Notes: a model not told the origin generated them from the letters alone. Shown: positions 24,926 through 31,471, counted from the first letter of the stretch. The stretch is 64,000 bases of DNA from Mytilisepta virgata (GCA_028015205.1 CM051510.1:30938580-31002579), one strand, 5' to 3'. Numbers and translations: made by a program.

Positions 24926-24983
24926 CCTTCCTAATGACAGAGTTTGTCCTTCTTCGTGAAACGTTATCTTTTCTACTATCCGT
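24926..24983 (-). pseudogene. C1q protein C exon 1, 3' remnant left of the viral insertion
   Basis: These 58 bases, read on the minus strand, start with the target-duplication codons ACG GAT (Thr-Asp). They stay open for 19 codons of basic sequence and end ..VIRK plus one G before GTAATG, the same ending as gene B exon 1 (VIRK-G). The other part of the exon ends at 43950 with the same ACG GAT in the same frame. The element therefore interrupts a single coding exon rather than an intron. Confidence 0.9.
24978..24983. mobile_element. Target-site duplication, left copy (ATCCGT)
   Basis: ATCCGT immediately precedes the element's first base and is repeated exactly at 43950-43955. Six bases is the canonical duplication length for Polinton/Maverick insertion. 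Confidence 0.95.
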
Positions 24984-25338
24984 AGTAGTAGGGGTTAGGA
25001 TCTTTTAGTCAAGTTAAAAAAGTAAGGCGTTAAGGCGCACCCAAATATGGTCATGCCCCGCCCCCTTTTCGATATAGGGACATACGCCCCTCCCCCCTTT
25101 TCTATATATGGTCATCCGCCTCACCACCGACGCGAGTCATCGCGCAGTCCTTATTTGGTCAACAAAGTCTTATGAGTCATCAAGACACCGAATGGTAAAT
25201 ACGTGAGTCATCGCTCAGTCCTTATTTGGTCACGTTAACCCTATACCACGTGATCAAAAATCATCCAATCAAAAAGATCGAATTTTATTTGAAAGCGGAT
25301 AGAAACGATCCTCTTTCATTTCATCATTATCCGTTCAC
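24984..25338 (+). promoter_or_regulatory. Element terminus and candidate early control region (left)
   Basis: Terminal region before the CARD gene. It shows three perfect CC(A/T)6GG (CArG, SRF-type) boxes: CCAAATATGG 25041-25050, and CCTTATTTGG at 25149-25158 and 25220-25229. There are also two TGAGTCA (AP-1-type) sites (25173-25179, 25204-25210), an E-box CACGTG (25247-25252) and a CCAAT (25265-25269). A cassette 'GAGTCATCGC.CAGTCCTTATTTGGTCA' occurs twice, about 71 bp apart. The YATAAGAR motif found before later genes is absent. This region presumably also holds the replication origin, as in other protein-primed replicators. Site identities are by sequence match only. The mirror image is 43596-43949. 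Confidence 0.6.
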
Positions 25339-25611
25339 ATGGACAGACGTGACCAAAAGAAGCTCCTGAGCCATTTAGTAAGATTAGTCGAAGAAACACC
25401 CACGGAAGAAGTCGTGAATTATTTGGTAGCACAACGTATTTTGACCCAAGATCTTGCCGAGGACATCGTCTATCAAAACACCAGTAGACGTAAAAACAGA
25501 CAATTGATCTTTATCCTGACGAGAAGAGGGCCTCGTGCCTATAGACTCTTTATCGAAGCTCTTCGAGTCCACGAGTGTGAAGATTTAGCAGATTTATTGG
25601 AATGTACCTGA
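25339..25611 (+). CDS. CARD-domain protein (left arm)
   Basis: A 90-residue protein that is essentially one death-fold CARD (residues about 5-88). The pattern is six short helices with the signature hydrophobic-rich ILTQDLAEDI at helix 3, and RRGPRAYRLFIEALR at residues 62-76, ending in EDLADLL. This matches the C-terminal half of initiator-caspase and adaptor CARDs. CARDs bind each other in apoptosome- and inflammasome-type complexes, so a stand-alone viral CARD could act as a dominant decoy or as an activator. It is the outermost gene of the element and overlaps the next gene by 10 bases. No other domain is present. The fold assignment rests on pattern recognition; the function is inference. 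Confidence 0.78.
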   Translation: MDRRDQKKLLSHLVRLVEETPTEEVVNYLVAQRILTQDLAEDIVYQNTSRRKNRQLIFILTRRGPRAYRLFIEALRVHECEDLADLLECT

Positions 25612-26108
25612 CCAACGTCGTAGCACAAGCCAATTTGGCATGTTCCGTCGATCTACGTGCGTTGACCTATCGTTTGACAAACGTTCGCTACGATCCTCGT
25701 TCCTTTTCGGGACTGATCTGGCAACATCGAAAGATTGGAGGAAACTGTCTGTTATTTTCTAACGGAACCATTAACTGTAACGGAAAATGTCAATCCATAC
25801 AAGAGGCTAGACTCCGCGTGCGTCGATACGCTAGAGTTCTACAACGCATTGGTTATGGCGTTCGTCTGACTCACATCCGAATACTTACGGCCTCCGCCGT
25901 TCATCAGTTGAGCGGAAGAATCGACCCCCGAAAACTGCCGATCGATTTTAGTTTCGAACCCGAAATTTTTCCAGCCATCATGTTTCGACGAGAAGGCGTT
26001 CATTACATCTGTCATCTGTCCGGAACATTGATGATCACGGGTCTGAAGTGTTCTCGCGACGTTCGAAACGTGTACCCCGTTGTCTTGGAGATGGAATTAT
26101 ATGTATAA
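25602..26108 (+). CDS. TATA-binding protein homologue (left arm)
   Basis: A 168-residue protein spanning the two imperfect repeats of the TBP saddle and nothing else. Repeat 1 is residues about 5-88 (NVVAQANLACSVDLRAL; LLFSNGTINCNG; RRYARVLQRIG). Repeat 2 is about 89-165 (FEPEIFPAIMFRR at 118-130; LSGTLMITGLKCSRDV at 139-154; VYPVV). The length equals the core of cellular TBP without its variable N-terminal tail. TBP bends the TATA element and nucleates transcription complexes. An element-encoded copy presumably serves the element's own promoters (see the YATAAGAR sites). The sequence is strongly diverged from host-type TBP, so it is not a recent host capture. The ATG at 25602 is the first in frame after an upstream stop and overlaps the CARD gene. 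Confidence 0.9.
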   Translation: MYLTNVVAQANLACSVDLRALTYRLTNVRYDPRSFSGLIWQHRKIGGNCLLFSNGTINCNGKCQSIQEARLRVRRYARVLQRIGYGVRLTHIRILTASAVHQLSGRIDPRKLPIDFSFEPEIFPAIMFRREGVHYICHLSGTLMITGLKCSRDVRNVYPVVLEMELYV

Positions 26109-26112
26109 GAGG
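26104..26112 (+). promoter_or_regulatory. TATAAGAGG promoter motif before the 68-aa gene
   Basis: TATAAGAGG overlaps the TBP gene stop codon (the TAA lies inside the motif). It is 35 bp before the ATG at 26139. Mirror copy at 42822-42830. Confidence 0.7.
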
Positions 26113-26138
26113 ATGTTATGACCCTCTGGAACGGAAAG

Positions 26139-26345
26139 ATGGACAAGACTTACATATTTCTTCTTTTTGCCAGTCAACCCTCCGATATTTACGTGGCCCT
26201 AGCCAAGGCGAAACCGACACTTGACCGGATTAGGTCGTACCTTTCCGATCCCTATTTAGCTGATCCTCCTTGGAAATACGATATGATACGAGCCTACCTG
26301 GATTTATATAAGAACACGGAAGACTACAGAAAGAACCGACCATGA
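26139..26345 (+). CDS. Small protein of unknown function (left arm)
   Basis: A 68-residue protein that I do not recognise. The N-terminus is hydrophobic (MDKTYIFLLFASQ) and the rest is helical and polar, rich in Tyr and Lys (DPPWKYDMIRAYLDLYK). An in-frame ATG seven codons earlier (26118) exists. I prefer 26139 because it sits 35 bp after the TATA-like motif, as in the neighbouring genes, whereas 26118 would be only 14 bp away. It overlaps the integrase start by 4 bases (ATGA). Its place between TBP and integrase and the absence of motifs give no function. Confidence 0.6.
   Translation: MDKTYIFLLFASQPSDIYVALAKAKPTLDRIRSYLSDPYLADPPWKYDMIRAYLDLYKNTEDYRKNRP
26307..26314 (+). promoter_or_regulatory. 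TATAAGAA promoter motif before the integrase
   Basis: TATATAAGAA, 35 bp before the integrase ATG. Lies inside the preceding coding region. Mirror copy at 42620-42627. Confidence 0.65.
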
Positions 26346-27436
26346 CGTACAAAGACTACTTGGAACAAATTTATTACGATCCTCGTCACCCGGGATCGTA
26401 TGGTGGAGTGGAAAAACTGTACAAAGCGGTACGCAAGGAAGGAAAATACGCCCTGGGAAGAAGCAAAATCAGAACATGGTTAGAGGGACAGGAGACGTTC
26501 GGACTACATCGTCAGATCAATCGGTCCTTTCGACGACGTAAAGTGATTGCTCCGTTCATCGATTACCAGTGGGATGCCGATACCGCCGTCATGAAATCGT
26601 TTAGCAAAGAAAACGACGGATACGCTTATTTCGTCGTAGCCATCGACGTGTTTTCCCGTTTTGCCCACACGTTTCCGTTGCACTCGACGCAGGGCAAGGA
26701 AATGGCGAACGCTCTGCAGACCCTATTCCGTCTCGGAAGGAAACCCAACAAGCTGCGAACCGACAAGGGTGTCGAATTTCGGAATAGAGACGTTCAGCAA
26801 CTGTTAAAGTCCGAAAAGGTGGAACACTTCTATACCCAAAACGAACAGAAAAGTTCCTATGCCGAACGATGTATCAAGACGATAAAGAGCAAAATCTTTC
26901 GTTACCTGACACGTCATCAGACACACCGCTGGATCGATATTCTGGAAGACATTACCCAAAGCTACAACGGAGCTTATCATCGTTCCATCAAGATGGCTCC
27001 CCGTGCGGTGACGAAAAAAGACGAAGCTCGATTATGGAAGATGCAGTATTCAACGAAACAATACAAAGCACCGAGAAGAGGATATGCCTTTAAAAAAGGA
27101 GACACGGTACGCCTTTCCCACCTCAGACAACCGTTTGATCGAGAATACGACGAACGATGGACGATGGAATATTTCGTGGTGGACGCTCGCGGGATGAAAG
27201 ATGGTCTTCCTTATTACACGTTAAAGGACACGACAGACGACCCCGTTCAAGGAACGTTTTATCAATCAGAATTGAACAGAGTGAGAGTTACCGACCAAAC
27301 CGTGTACCGGGTAGAAAAAGTCGTTCGTCGACGACGCCACGACGCATTGGTCAAGTGGATGGGATGGCCAGCTAAATTCAATAGTTGGATACCCCTGACG
27401 GATCTGAAAGACTATAAGAGGACGGTCCACGAATAG
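26342..27436 (+). CDS. Polinton-type DDE integrase with chromodomain (left arm)
   Basis: A 364-residue retroviral-type integrase that would join the element ends to host DNA with a 6-bp stagger. The catalytic core (about 72-235) has Asp80 (in QWDAD), Asp141 (LRTDKGVEF) and Glu175 (SYAERC), with 33 residues between the last two. An SH3-like beta region follows (about 245-315: GDTVRLSH..). A C-terminal chromodomain (about 321-357: VYRVEKVVRRR..ALVKWMGWP..NSWIP) could guide integration to marked chromatin. All catalytic residues are present in both arms. The perfect 6-bp target duplication shows that an enzyme of this kind acted on this very element. Confidence 0.95.
   Translation: MTYKDYLEQIYYDPRHPGSYGGVEKLYKAVRKEGKYALGRSKIRTWLEGQETFGLHRQINRSFRRRKVIAPFIDYQWDADTAVMKSFSKENDGYAYFVVAIDVFSRFAHTFPLHSTQGKEMANALQTLFRLGRKPNKLRTDKGVEFRNRDVQQLLKSEKVEHFYTQNEQKSSYAERCIKTIKSKIFRYLTRHQTHRWIDILEDITQSYNGAYHRSIKMAPRAVTKKDEARLWKMQYSTKQYKAPRRGYAFKKGDTVRLSHLRQPFDREYDERWTMEYFVVDARGMKDGLPYYTLKDTTDDPVQGTFYQSELNRVRVTDQTVYRVEKVVRRRRHDALVKWMGWPAKFNSWIPLTDLKDYKRTVHE
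27413..27421 (+). promoter_or_regulatory. TATAAGAGG promoter motif before the 114-aa gene
   Basis: TATAAGAGG, 33 bp before the ATG at 27446 and inside the integrase 3' end. Mirror copy at 41513-41521. Confidence 0.7.
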
Positions 27437-27445
27437 AGTGTAACC

Positions 27446-27790
27446 ATGGATCAATCCAACGTGTACGTGCGCATTCATTTCTTGAGAGAATTAGGAGAAG
27501 CCAATTCGACGACCAGAAAACTTTTGATTCGGTACATGACGAGAGAACAGATGGAAGCCTTGGCAGAAGTCGTACGTTTTATCTTGGACGGGGTATTACC
27601 CGTCTTTCTCGGAGATTTGCCCTTCATCAGAGAACGAACGTTACTGTTGCGCCAACTCGTCGACCCCAGAATATCCCTGCGTAGGAAACGAAACTCTTTG
27701 TTGACTTATCAAGACATCGTGCCTCGTCTGCTACGAAGGCGCTATCTGAATCGAGCCATCGTCCTATCCGTACGTCGCGGAGAATCATAA
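27446..27790 (+). CDS. Small basic protein, paralogue of the 31160 gene (left arm)
   Basis: 114 residues, Arg/Leu-rich. It shares a spaced pattern with the protein at 31160-31471: HFL.EL..A....RK.LL (about 11-28), the Q.+.L.E..+.I..G core (35-50), and S.R.+R..LL (75-86). I infer an ancient duplication within the element family. Proteins with this RKALL..QL.AL.EI..N#L.G pattern are frequent in animal Polinton-like elements by my recollection, without assigned function. Strong positive charge fits a DNA-associated or core virion protein. That role is inference. Confidence 0.65.
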   Translation: MDQSNVYVRIHFLRELGEANSTTRKLLIRYMTREQMEALAEVVRFILDGVLPVFLGDLPFIRERTLLLRQLVDPRISLRRKRNSLLTYQDIVPRLLRRRYLNRAIVLSVRRGES

Positions 27791-27794
27791 GAGG
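27786..27794 (+). promoter_or_regulatory. CATAAGAGG promoter motif before the 140-aa gene
   Basis: CATAAGAGG overlaps the stop codon of the preceding gene and lies 38 bp before the ATG at 27824. Mirror copy at 41140-41148. Confidence 0.7.
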
Positions 27795-27823
27795 AAGCTC
27801 AACGACATGAAATCACATTCGAG

Positions 27824-28246
27824 ATGGATGCATTTTACCTGTTTTTGTGTGCCGGCGATTCGACGTCGACCCACGTCGACAACCACTCCGGAGACTTCGT
27901 GGTAGATCTTCCCAAAAGGTACCTGCTAGAAGGAAACTGGGAATGTGCTCTGACAGAACTCACCCTACCGCCCCAGCCGGTGTATCCGAGTCATCGATTG
28001 TACGTCTGCGCCGATATCGTCGAAGAATCATACGCACGCAATAGATTTTTGCCTCTCTTGCGAGTCATCGAGTCCGTAGATCAAGACACCTTGGAGTTTA
28101 TCCAGCCTTATTACGTCAAATTACGTCATGTCGATCTGAATCGATTGCGGATATTCATAAGAGACGATCGACTAGAACCTTGTCGGTTTAAACTCGACCG
28201 ACTGTACTGCACGCTTCACTTCAGAAGACGACGATGGGATCGATAG
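27824..28246 (+). CDS. Candidate minor capsid (penton-like) protein (left arm)
   Basis: 140 residues. The N-terminal pattern is FYLFLCAGDS..HVDNHSGDFVVDLPKRYLLEGNWECALTEL, with beta-strand-like alternation and the landmark L.G.WE.ALTE. Similar openings occur in proteins next to capsid genes of animal Polinton-like elements. I think of it as a minor capsid candidate, possibly the penton analogue. At 140 residues it is short for a full penton, so other virion roles are open. An earlier ATG (27807, other frame) is ignored because it is only 21 bp after the TATA-like motif. Its last 13 bases overlap the next gene. Confidence 0.5.
   Translation: MDAFYLFLCAGDSTSTHVDNHSGDFVVDLPKRYLLEGNWECALTELTLPPQPVYPSHRLYVCADIVEESYARNRFLPLLRVIESVDQDTLEFIQPYYVKLRHVDLNRLRIFIRDDRLEPCRFKLDRLYCTLHFRRRRWDR
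28156..28164 (+). promoter_or_regulatory. CATAAGAGA promoter motif before the 98-aa gene
   Basis: CATAAGAGA, 78 bp before the ATG at 28234: the longest spacing of the set. Mirror copy at 40770-40778. Confidence 0.5.
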
Positions 28247-28530
28247 AAGTTTATGATCACAAGACCCAACGATGGATACCCTACGTACCCGATCACAAAA
28301 AGTGGGAACAACATTTCGCCGATCTGTCAGAAGGAAGGGTTCGACCGGATCACAAGGGACGCTTCATCGTCGGAAGCGGAGCCCGCTGGAGAACAGACGC
28401 CACTCCCAAGTTGGAACTAGTGACCCCTGTAGCTCAGACACTCGAGATGGCCAAATCCGAAATGGCTCCACCGAAAGTTATAAGAGGGCGCAAACGCAAG
28501 CGTAGTTTTAACCAACTCGAGGAATCATGA
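28234..28530 (+). CDS. Basic protein of unknown function (left arm)
   Basis: 98 residues. N-terminal half: IEVYDHKTQRWIPYVPDHKKWEQHF. Middle: KGRFIVGSGARWR. The C-terminus carries a strong nuclear-localisation-like cluster RGRKRKR (residues about 85-91). It sits directly before the major capsid gene and overlaps it by 4 bases (ATGA). Position and charge suggest a capsid-associated or core protein, possibly a protease substrate. No recognised domain. Confidence 0.55.
   Translation: MGSIEVYDHKTQRWIPYVPDHKKWEQHFADLSEGRVRPDHKGRFIVGSGARWRTDATPKLELVTPVAQTLEMAKSEMAPPKVIRGRKRKRSFNQLEES
28479..28487 (+). promoter_or_regulatory. TATAAGAGG promoter motif before the major capsid gene
   Basis: TATAAGAGG, 48 bp before the ATG at 28527, embedded in the preceding coding region. 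Mirror copy at 40447-40455. Confidence 0.65.
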
Positions 28531-29789
28531 ATCACTTGGAAGAAAATCACGAAGACGAACTCTCCCTGTTTTCCCCTCCTCCCGCCAACACGGGTATCCA
28601 GCGAAGAGAATGGATCGAATTTCGACCGTCCAATCAGGTCACCGGAGACGGACCCTTGGAATTTTCGATACCGCCACAGTCGGCTAGCTACATGGATTTG
28701 AAGAAAAGTTCGCTCAAAGTCAAATTACGACTTTTAAACGAAGACGGTACAACGATCGCCAAGGAAGCCAACGTGGGCTTAGTCAATTTACCCATACAAG
28801 CCATCTTTTCAAACGTGGAATGTCATCTACAACAGACCCCCGTAGCCAGAGCGGGATCCAATTATCCGTTCAAGGCCTACATCGACACCTTGTTAGAGAC
28901 TGGTAAGGAAAATTCGATCCTCCTCAGTGCTCAAGGTTTCGAAAAAGACACACCTGGACACCACGACGACGCTGACGTCATAAAAGGATCAAACACGGGA
29001 TTGTTCATTCGATCTCGAAACACGGACGAAGGTCGCATAGTAGAGATGGAGGGTCCACTTCACCTGGACGTATGTAAACAGAACCGCCTCTTGTTGAACG
29101 GGATTGCCTTGACCTTAAAGCTGTGGCCGAGTAAGGACGCCTTCCGCTTGATGTCAAGCGACTACAACGCCGCTTACAGAGTACAGCTCCTGGACGCAGC
29201 CTTCAAATTATGCCTCCAGAAACCGAACGCCGGAGTGTTGATGGCTCATAATCAATTATTAGGAAATGCTACGGCCATGTACCCGTTCGTCAGCAGCGAC
29301 ATCAAGATTGCTTCCATCGCCAAGGGTGAATACGGATTCGTCGAAAACAACCTGTTTCAAGGAGATGTGCCCAGTCAACTGATCGTCGCTCTCGTCAGCA
29401 GTGAAGCTTTCATCGGAAGTTATAAGAAGTCACCCTTCAATTTTCAGGGATTCGATTGTAATTTTCTGAGTCTGTACGTGGACGGACAGTCGTACCCGTC
29501 TCAACCTTTTCAACCCAACTTTCCGGGAAGACTCTACGTGGACGCTTACAAGACGCTTGCCACATTCAGAGAAGACGTCGACGTAAATTATTGGGAATAC
29601 GCCGGTGGATACGCCCTATTTGTCCTCGACGTGGACGACCGACTGGATTTCAATGCTAAAAGAAGAGGAGACTGTCGATTGGAAATAAAATTCGGCAAGG
29701 CTTTACCAGAGAGCGTGACCGTGTTGATGTACGGCAAGTTTCCCAAGGTCATGCACGTGGATCAATCCAGAAGAGTCTTACTACCATGA
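28527..29789 (+). CDS. Major capsid protein candidate, double-jelly-roll type (left arm)
   Basis: 420 residues, the largest intact protein of the element. The opening (DELSLFSPPPANTGIQ..EWIEFRPSN) and the block PLEFSIPPQSASYMDLKKS (about 46-64), followed by LFSNVE-like and YPFKAYIDTLLETG segments, match the animal Polinton-associated family often annotated after nematode F54H12.2. I take this family to be the hexon-like major capsid protein. Beta-rich, without signal peptide or membrane segment. It is followed by the protease with an ATGA overlap, a typical capsid-protease pairing. Intact and identical in both arms. Confidence 0.75.
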   Translation: MNHLEENHEDELSLFSPPPANTGIQRREWIEFRPSNQVTGDGPLEFSIPPQSASYMDLKKSSLKVKLRLLNEDGTTIAKEANVGLVNLPIQAIFSNVECHLQQTPVARAGSNYPFKAYIDTLLETGKENSILLSAQGFEKDTPGHHDDADVIKGSNTGLFIRSRNTDEGRIVEMEGPLHLDVCKQNRLLLNGIALTLKLWPSKDAFRLMSSDYNAAYRVQLLDAAFKLCLQKPNAGVLMAHNQLLGNATAMYPFVSSDIKIASIAKGEYGFVENNLFQGDVPSQLIVALVSSEAFIGSYKKSPFNFQGFDCNFLSLYVDGQSYPSQPFQPNFPGRLYVDAYKTLATFREDVDVNYWEYAGGYALFVLDVDDRLDFNAKRRGDCRLEIKFGKALPESVTVLMYGKFPKVMHVDQSRRVLLP

Positions 29790-30250
29790 ACAACAAAGAA
29801 ATCGAAAGAGAGCTGAAACCGTTACGAATCCAAGCCATATGTGCCGACGAACTGAAACGACCGAAGAGACCCAAAACATACATCGTCAACACCGATCCGT
29901 GTTCCAGACCCGGCACTCATTGGGTAGCGTTTCATTTTCCCGCCGAAGGACCATCCGAATTTTTCGATTCTTTAGGTCACCATCCGGCTGACTACAGTCG
30001 TCATTTCGAAGACGTACTGGGAAGGACTTATCTTTTTACGCCAGATGCCATACAACCGGAAGACAGTGACACATGTGGAGCGTACTGTATTCATTTCGTA
30101 CGCCAGAGGTATCGTTCGAGGACGTTTCAAGAGATCTTGGACCAATTTAGTACCGTTGATTTGAAGACCAACGATCGAAAAGTGAAAAACTTTATAAGAG
30201 AAAGAGACGTCAGGACACCTAAAAATGGAGCGAGAAAGCAGCACCCATAG
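29786..30250 (+). CDS. Adenain-like cysteine protease (left arm)
   Basis: 154 residues of the C5/ULP-fold maturation protease family. The catalytic triad is readable: His45 in GTHWVAF, Asp61 in FFDSLG, Cys97 in SDTCGAYC. Gln90 is positioned as the oxyanion residue. Such proteases cleave capsid precursors during virion maturation. It starts within the stop of the capsid gene (ATGA). I see no YATAAGAR motif close to its start (the nearest, TATAAGAAG at 29420, is 366 bp upstream inside the capsid gene), so it may be translated from the capsid transcript. Confidence 0.93.
   Translation: MNNKEIERELKPLRIQAICADELKRPKRPKTYIVNTDPCSRPGTHWVAFHFPAEGPSEFFDSLGHHPADYSRHFEDVLGRTYLFTPDAIQPEDSDTCGAYCIHFVRQRYRSRTFQEILDQFSTVDLKTNDRKVKNFIRERDVRTPKNGARKQHP
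30193..30201 (+). promoter_or_regulatory. TATAAGAGA promoter motif before the membrane-protein gene
   Basis: TATAAGAGA, 32 bp before the ATG at 30225, within the protease 3' end. Mirror copy at 38733-38741. Confidence 0.7.
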
Positions 30251-30452
30251 TAGCGAACGATGGCAAGTGATGGGAAGTCAACTACCCAAATCGGAAATCG
30301 TCTACTTTTGCCAGATGATCGTCGTCTTTATCATCATTATCTCCTCGATTGCCAATCTGTCGCTACAAAACGGCAAGAGCGAACTATGGATCGCGTTGTT
30401 GAGCAGTGCCATCGGCTATGCCTTACCCAGTCCTTCCATCAGGAAGACATAA
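30225..30452 (+). CDS. Small two-helix membrane protein (left arm)
   Basis: 75 residues with two hydrophobic segments: about 25-45 (IVYFCQMIVVFIIIISSIANL) and about 53-68 (ELWIALLSSAIGYALP). The LPKSE..YF motif before the first helix and the GYALPSPSI ending are, from memory, typical of a small conserved membrane protein in adintovirus-like elements. It may be a virion membrane or host-membrane protein; the role is unknown. It overlaps the protease end by 26 bases. Its stop codon is inside the next promoter motif. Confidence 0.7.
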   Translation: MERESSTHSSERWQVMGSQLPKSEIVYFCQMIVVFIIIISSIANLSLQNGKSELWIALLSSAIGYALPSPSIRKT

Positions 30453-30456
30453 GAGA
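30448..30456 (+). promoter_or_regulatory. CATAAGAGA promoter motif before the packaging ATPase
   Basis: CATAAGAGA contains the stop codon of the membrane-protein gene and lies 36 bp before the ATG at 30484. Mirror copy at 38478-38486. Confidence 0.7.
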
Positions 30457-30483
30457 AGATCGATATCGAAACGCGAAGTAATC

Positions 30484-31131
30484 ATGGTGTTTCCGTTTTT
30501 AACGTGTACCAGCACGTGTATCTCCGGACAAACGGGTAGTGGAAAGACACGCTTCGTCTACAGACTGTTACAACATTTGAAAGACATGTATCCCGAGGAA
30601 CCTCCCGAAGCCATCTTGTATTGCTACGGTATACACCAACCGCTCTTTGAAGACATGGAAAAGTCGATACCTCATCTCGCCTTTCACGAGGGCCTACCTA
30701 CAATGGAAACGATTCGAGAATTCACCGCTCACAGACGGCATCGCCTGATCGTCTTGGACGATCTCATGCATCGCGTGGTACGTGACGTCGACATGGAATT
30801 ACTGTTTACACAAGGATGTCATCATCGACGACTCAGTGTCTTGTTTTTGACCCAGAATCTGTACGCACAAGGAACTAGATCGAGGACCATCGCTCTCAAT
30901 ACCACCTACTTGGTGCTGATGAAAAACGTGAGAGACGTCTCCCAGATTGCCACATTGGGACGACAACTTTATCCAGGAAAATCTAAAGTTCTCATTCAAG
31001 CCTACGAGGACGCCACGGCGACTCCTTATGGATATTTGGTGGTGGACATGTCGCCGCATTCCGAGGACACGTATCGATTGAGGACCCATGTTTTTCCCGG
31101 GGAAGATCCCGTCATCTACGTGAAATCATAA
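30484..31131 (+). CDS. Genome-packaging ATPase, FtsK/HerA type (left arm)
   Basis: 215 residues counted from the ATG at 30484. Walker A GQTGSGKT (15-22), Walker B LIVLDDL (88-94) and the polar sensor-like SVLFLTQN (118-125). Short length, N-terminal P-loop and neighbourhood of capsid and protease genes fit the A32-like packaging ATPases of Polintons, adintoviruses and related viruses. The frame stays open 26 codons upstream to 30406. I reject that start because the TATA-like motif at 30448 lies inside it and 30484 shows the usual 36-bp spacing. Confidence 0.92.
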   Translation: MVFPFLTCTSTCISGQTGSGKTRFVYRLLQHLKDMYPEEPPEAILYCYGIHQPLFEDMEKSIPHLAFHEGLPTMETIREFTAHRRHRLIVLDDLMHRVVRDVDMELLFTQGCHHRRLSVLFLTQNLYAQGTRSRTIALNTTYLVLMKNVRDVSQIATLGRQLYPGKSKVLIQAYEDATATPYGYLVVDMSPHSEDTYRLRTHVFPGEDPVIYVKS

Positions 31132-31135
31132 GAGG
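31127..31135 (+). promoter_or_regulatory. CATAAGAGG promoter motif before the 103-aa gene
   Basis: CATAAGAGG overlaps the ATPase stop codon; 33 bp before the ATG at 31160. Mirror copy at 37799-37807. Confidence 0.7.
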
Positions 31136-31159
31136 GAGCCCGGAGAACACTCCAAAGTC

Positions 31160-31471
31160 ATGAGTCGACTGCTTGAAGACCACCGTCACTTTCTACATCT
31201 GTTGAGAGTCGCCAAACCAGATCAAAGGAAGGCTTTGCTTAAAACCATTGACAAATCCCAATTGAAAGTCTTGAGCGAAATCGCCCACAACGTCATCAAA
31301 GGCACGGTCGTTCTGACACCCGAAGAGAAACTACGACTGAAGCGATATAAAAAGACCATCAACGTCTTGGGGAAAAAGTCATCGACGAGAAAACAGAGAC
31401 TTAGAGTCTTACAAAGAGGAACAACTGCCGTCGTGCGCCTTGTAGACATCGTTGAGTCATGGAGAAAATGA
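31160..31471 (+). CDS. Small basic protein, second paralogue (left arm)
   Basis: 103 residues, Lys/Arg-rich, with HFLHLLRVAKPDQRKALL, the QLKVLSEIAHNVIKG core and RYKKTINVLGKKSSTRKQRL. It parallels the 114-residue protein at 27446, so the element keeps two diverged copies of one family. In this arm it runs four residues further than in the right arm. A single C/A difference (31458 against 37476) creates an earlier TAA there. It overlaps the next gene by 13 bases. A DNA-binding core-protein role is plausible from charge only. Confidence 0.65.
   Translation: MSRLLEDHRHFLHLLRVAKPDQRKALLKTIDKSQLKVLSEIAHNVIKGTVVLTPEEKLRLKRYKKTINVLGKKSSTRKQRLRVLQRGTTAVVRLVDIVESWRK

Noticed and set aside
26118..26138. 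Upstream ATG of the 68-aa gene
   Set aside because: Only 14 bp after the TATA-like motif, too close for a start codon on its transcript; the ATG at 26139 has the usual spacing.
29420..29428. TATAAGAAG inside the capsid gene as protease promoter
   Set aside because: It is 366 bp before the protease start, far outside the 32-78 bp spacing of the other sites; kept only as a count in the motif statistics.
30406..30483. 26-codon N-terminal extension of the packaging ATPase
   Set aside because: The promoter motif lies inside it, it overlaps the membrane-protein gene, and the P-loop is already close to the N-terminus from the later ATG.
30799..31089. Antisense frame of 96 codons in the ATPase gene (and similar shadows throughout the element)
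   Set aside because: Frames opposite or shifted to well-supported genes, with no domain or promoter motif.
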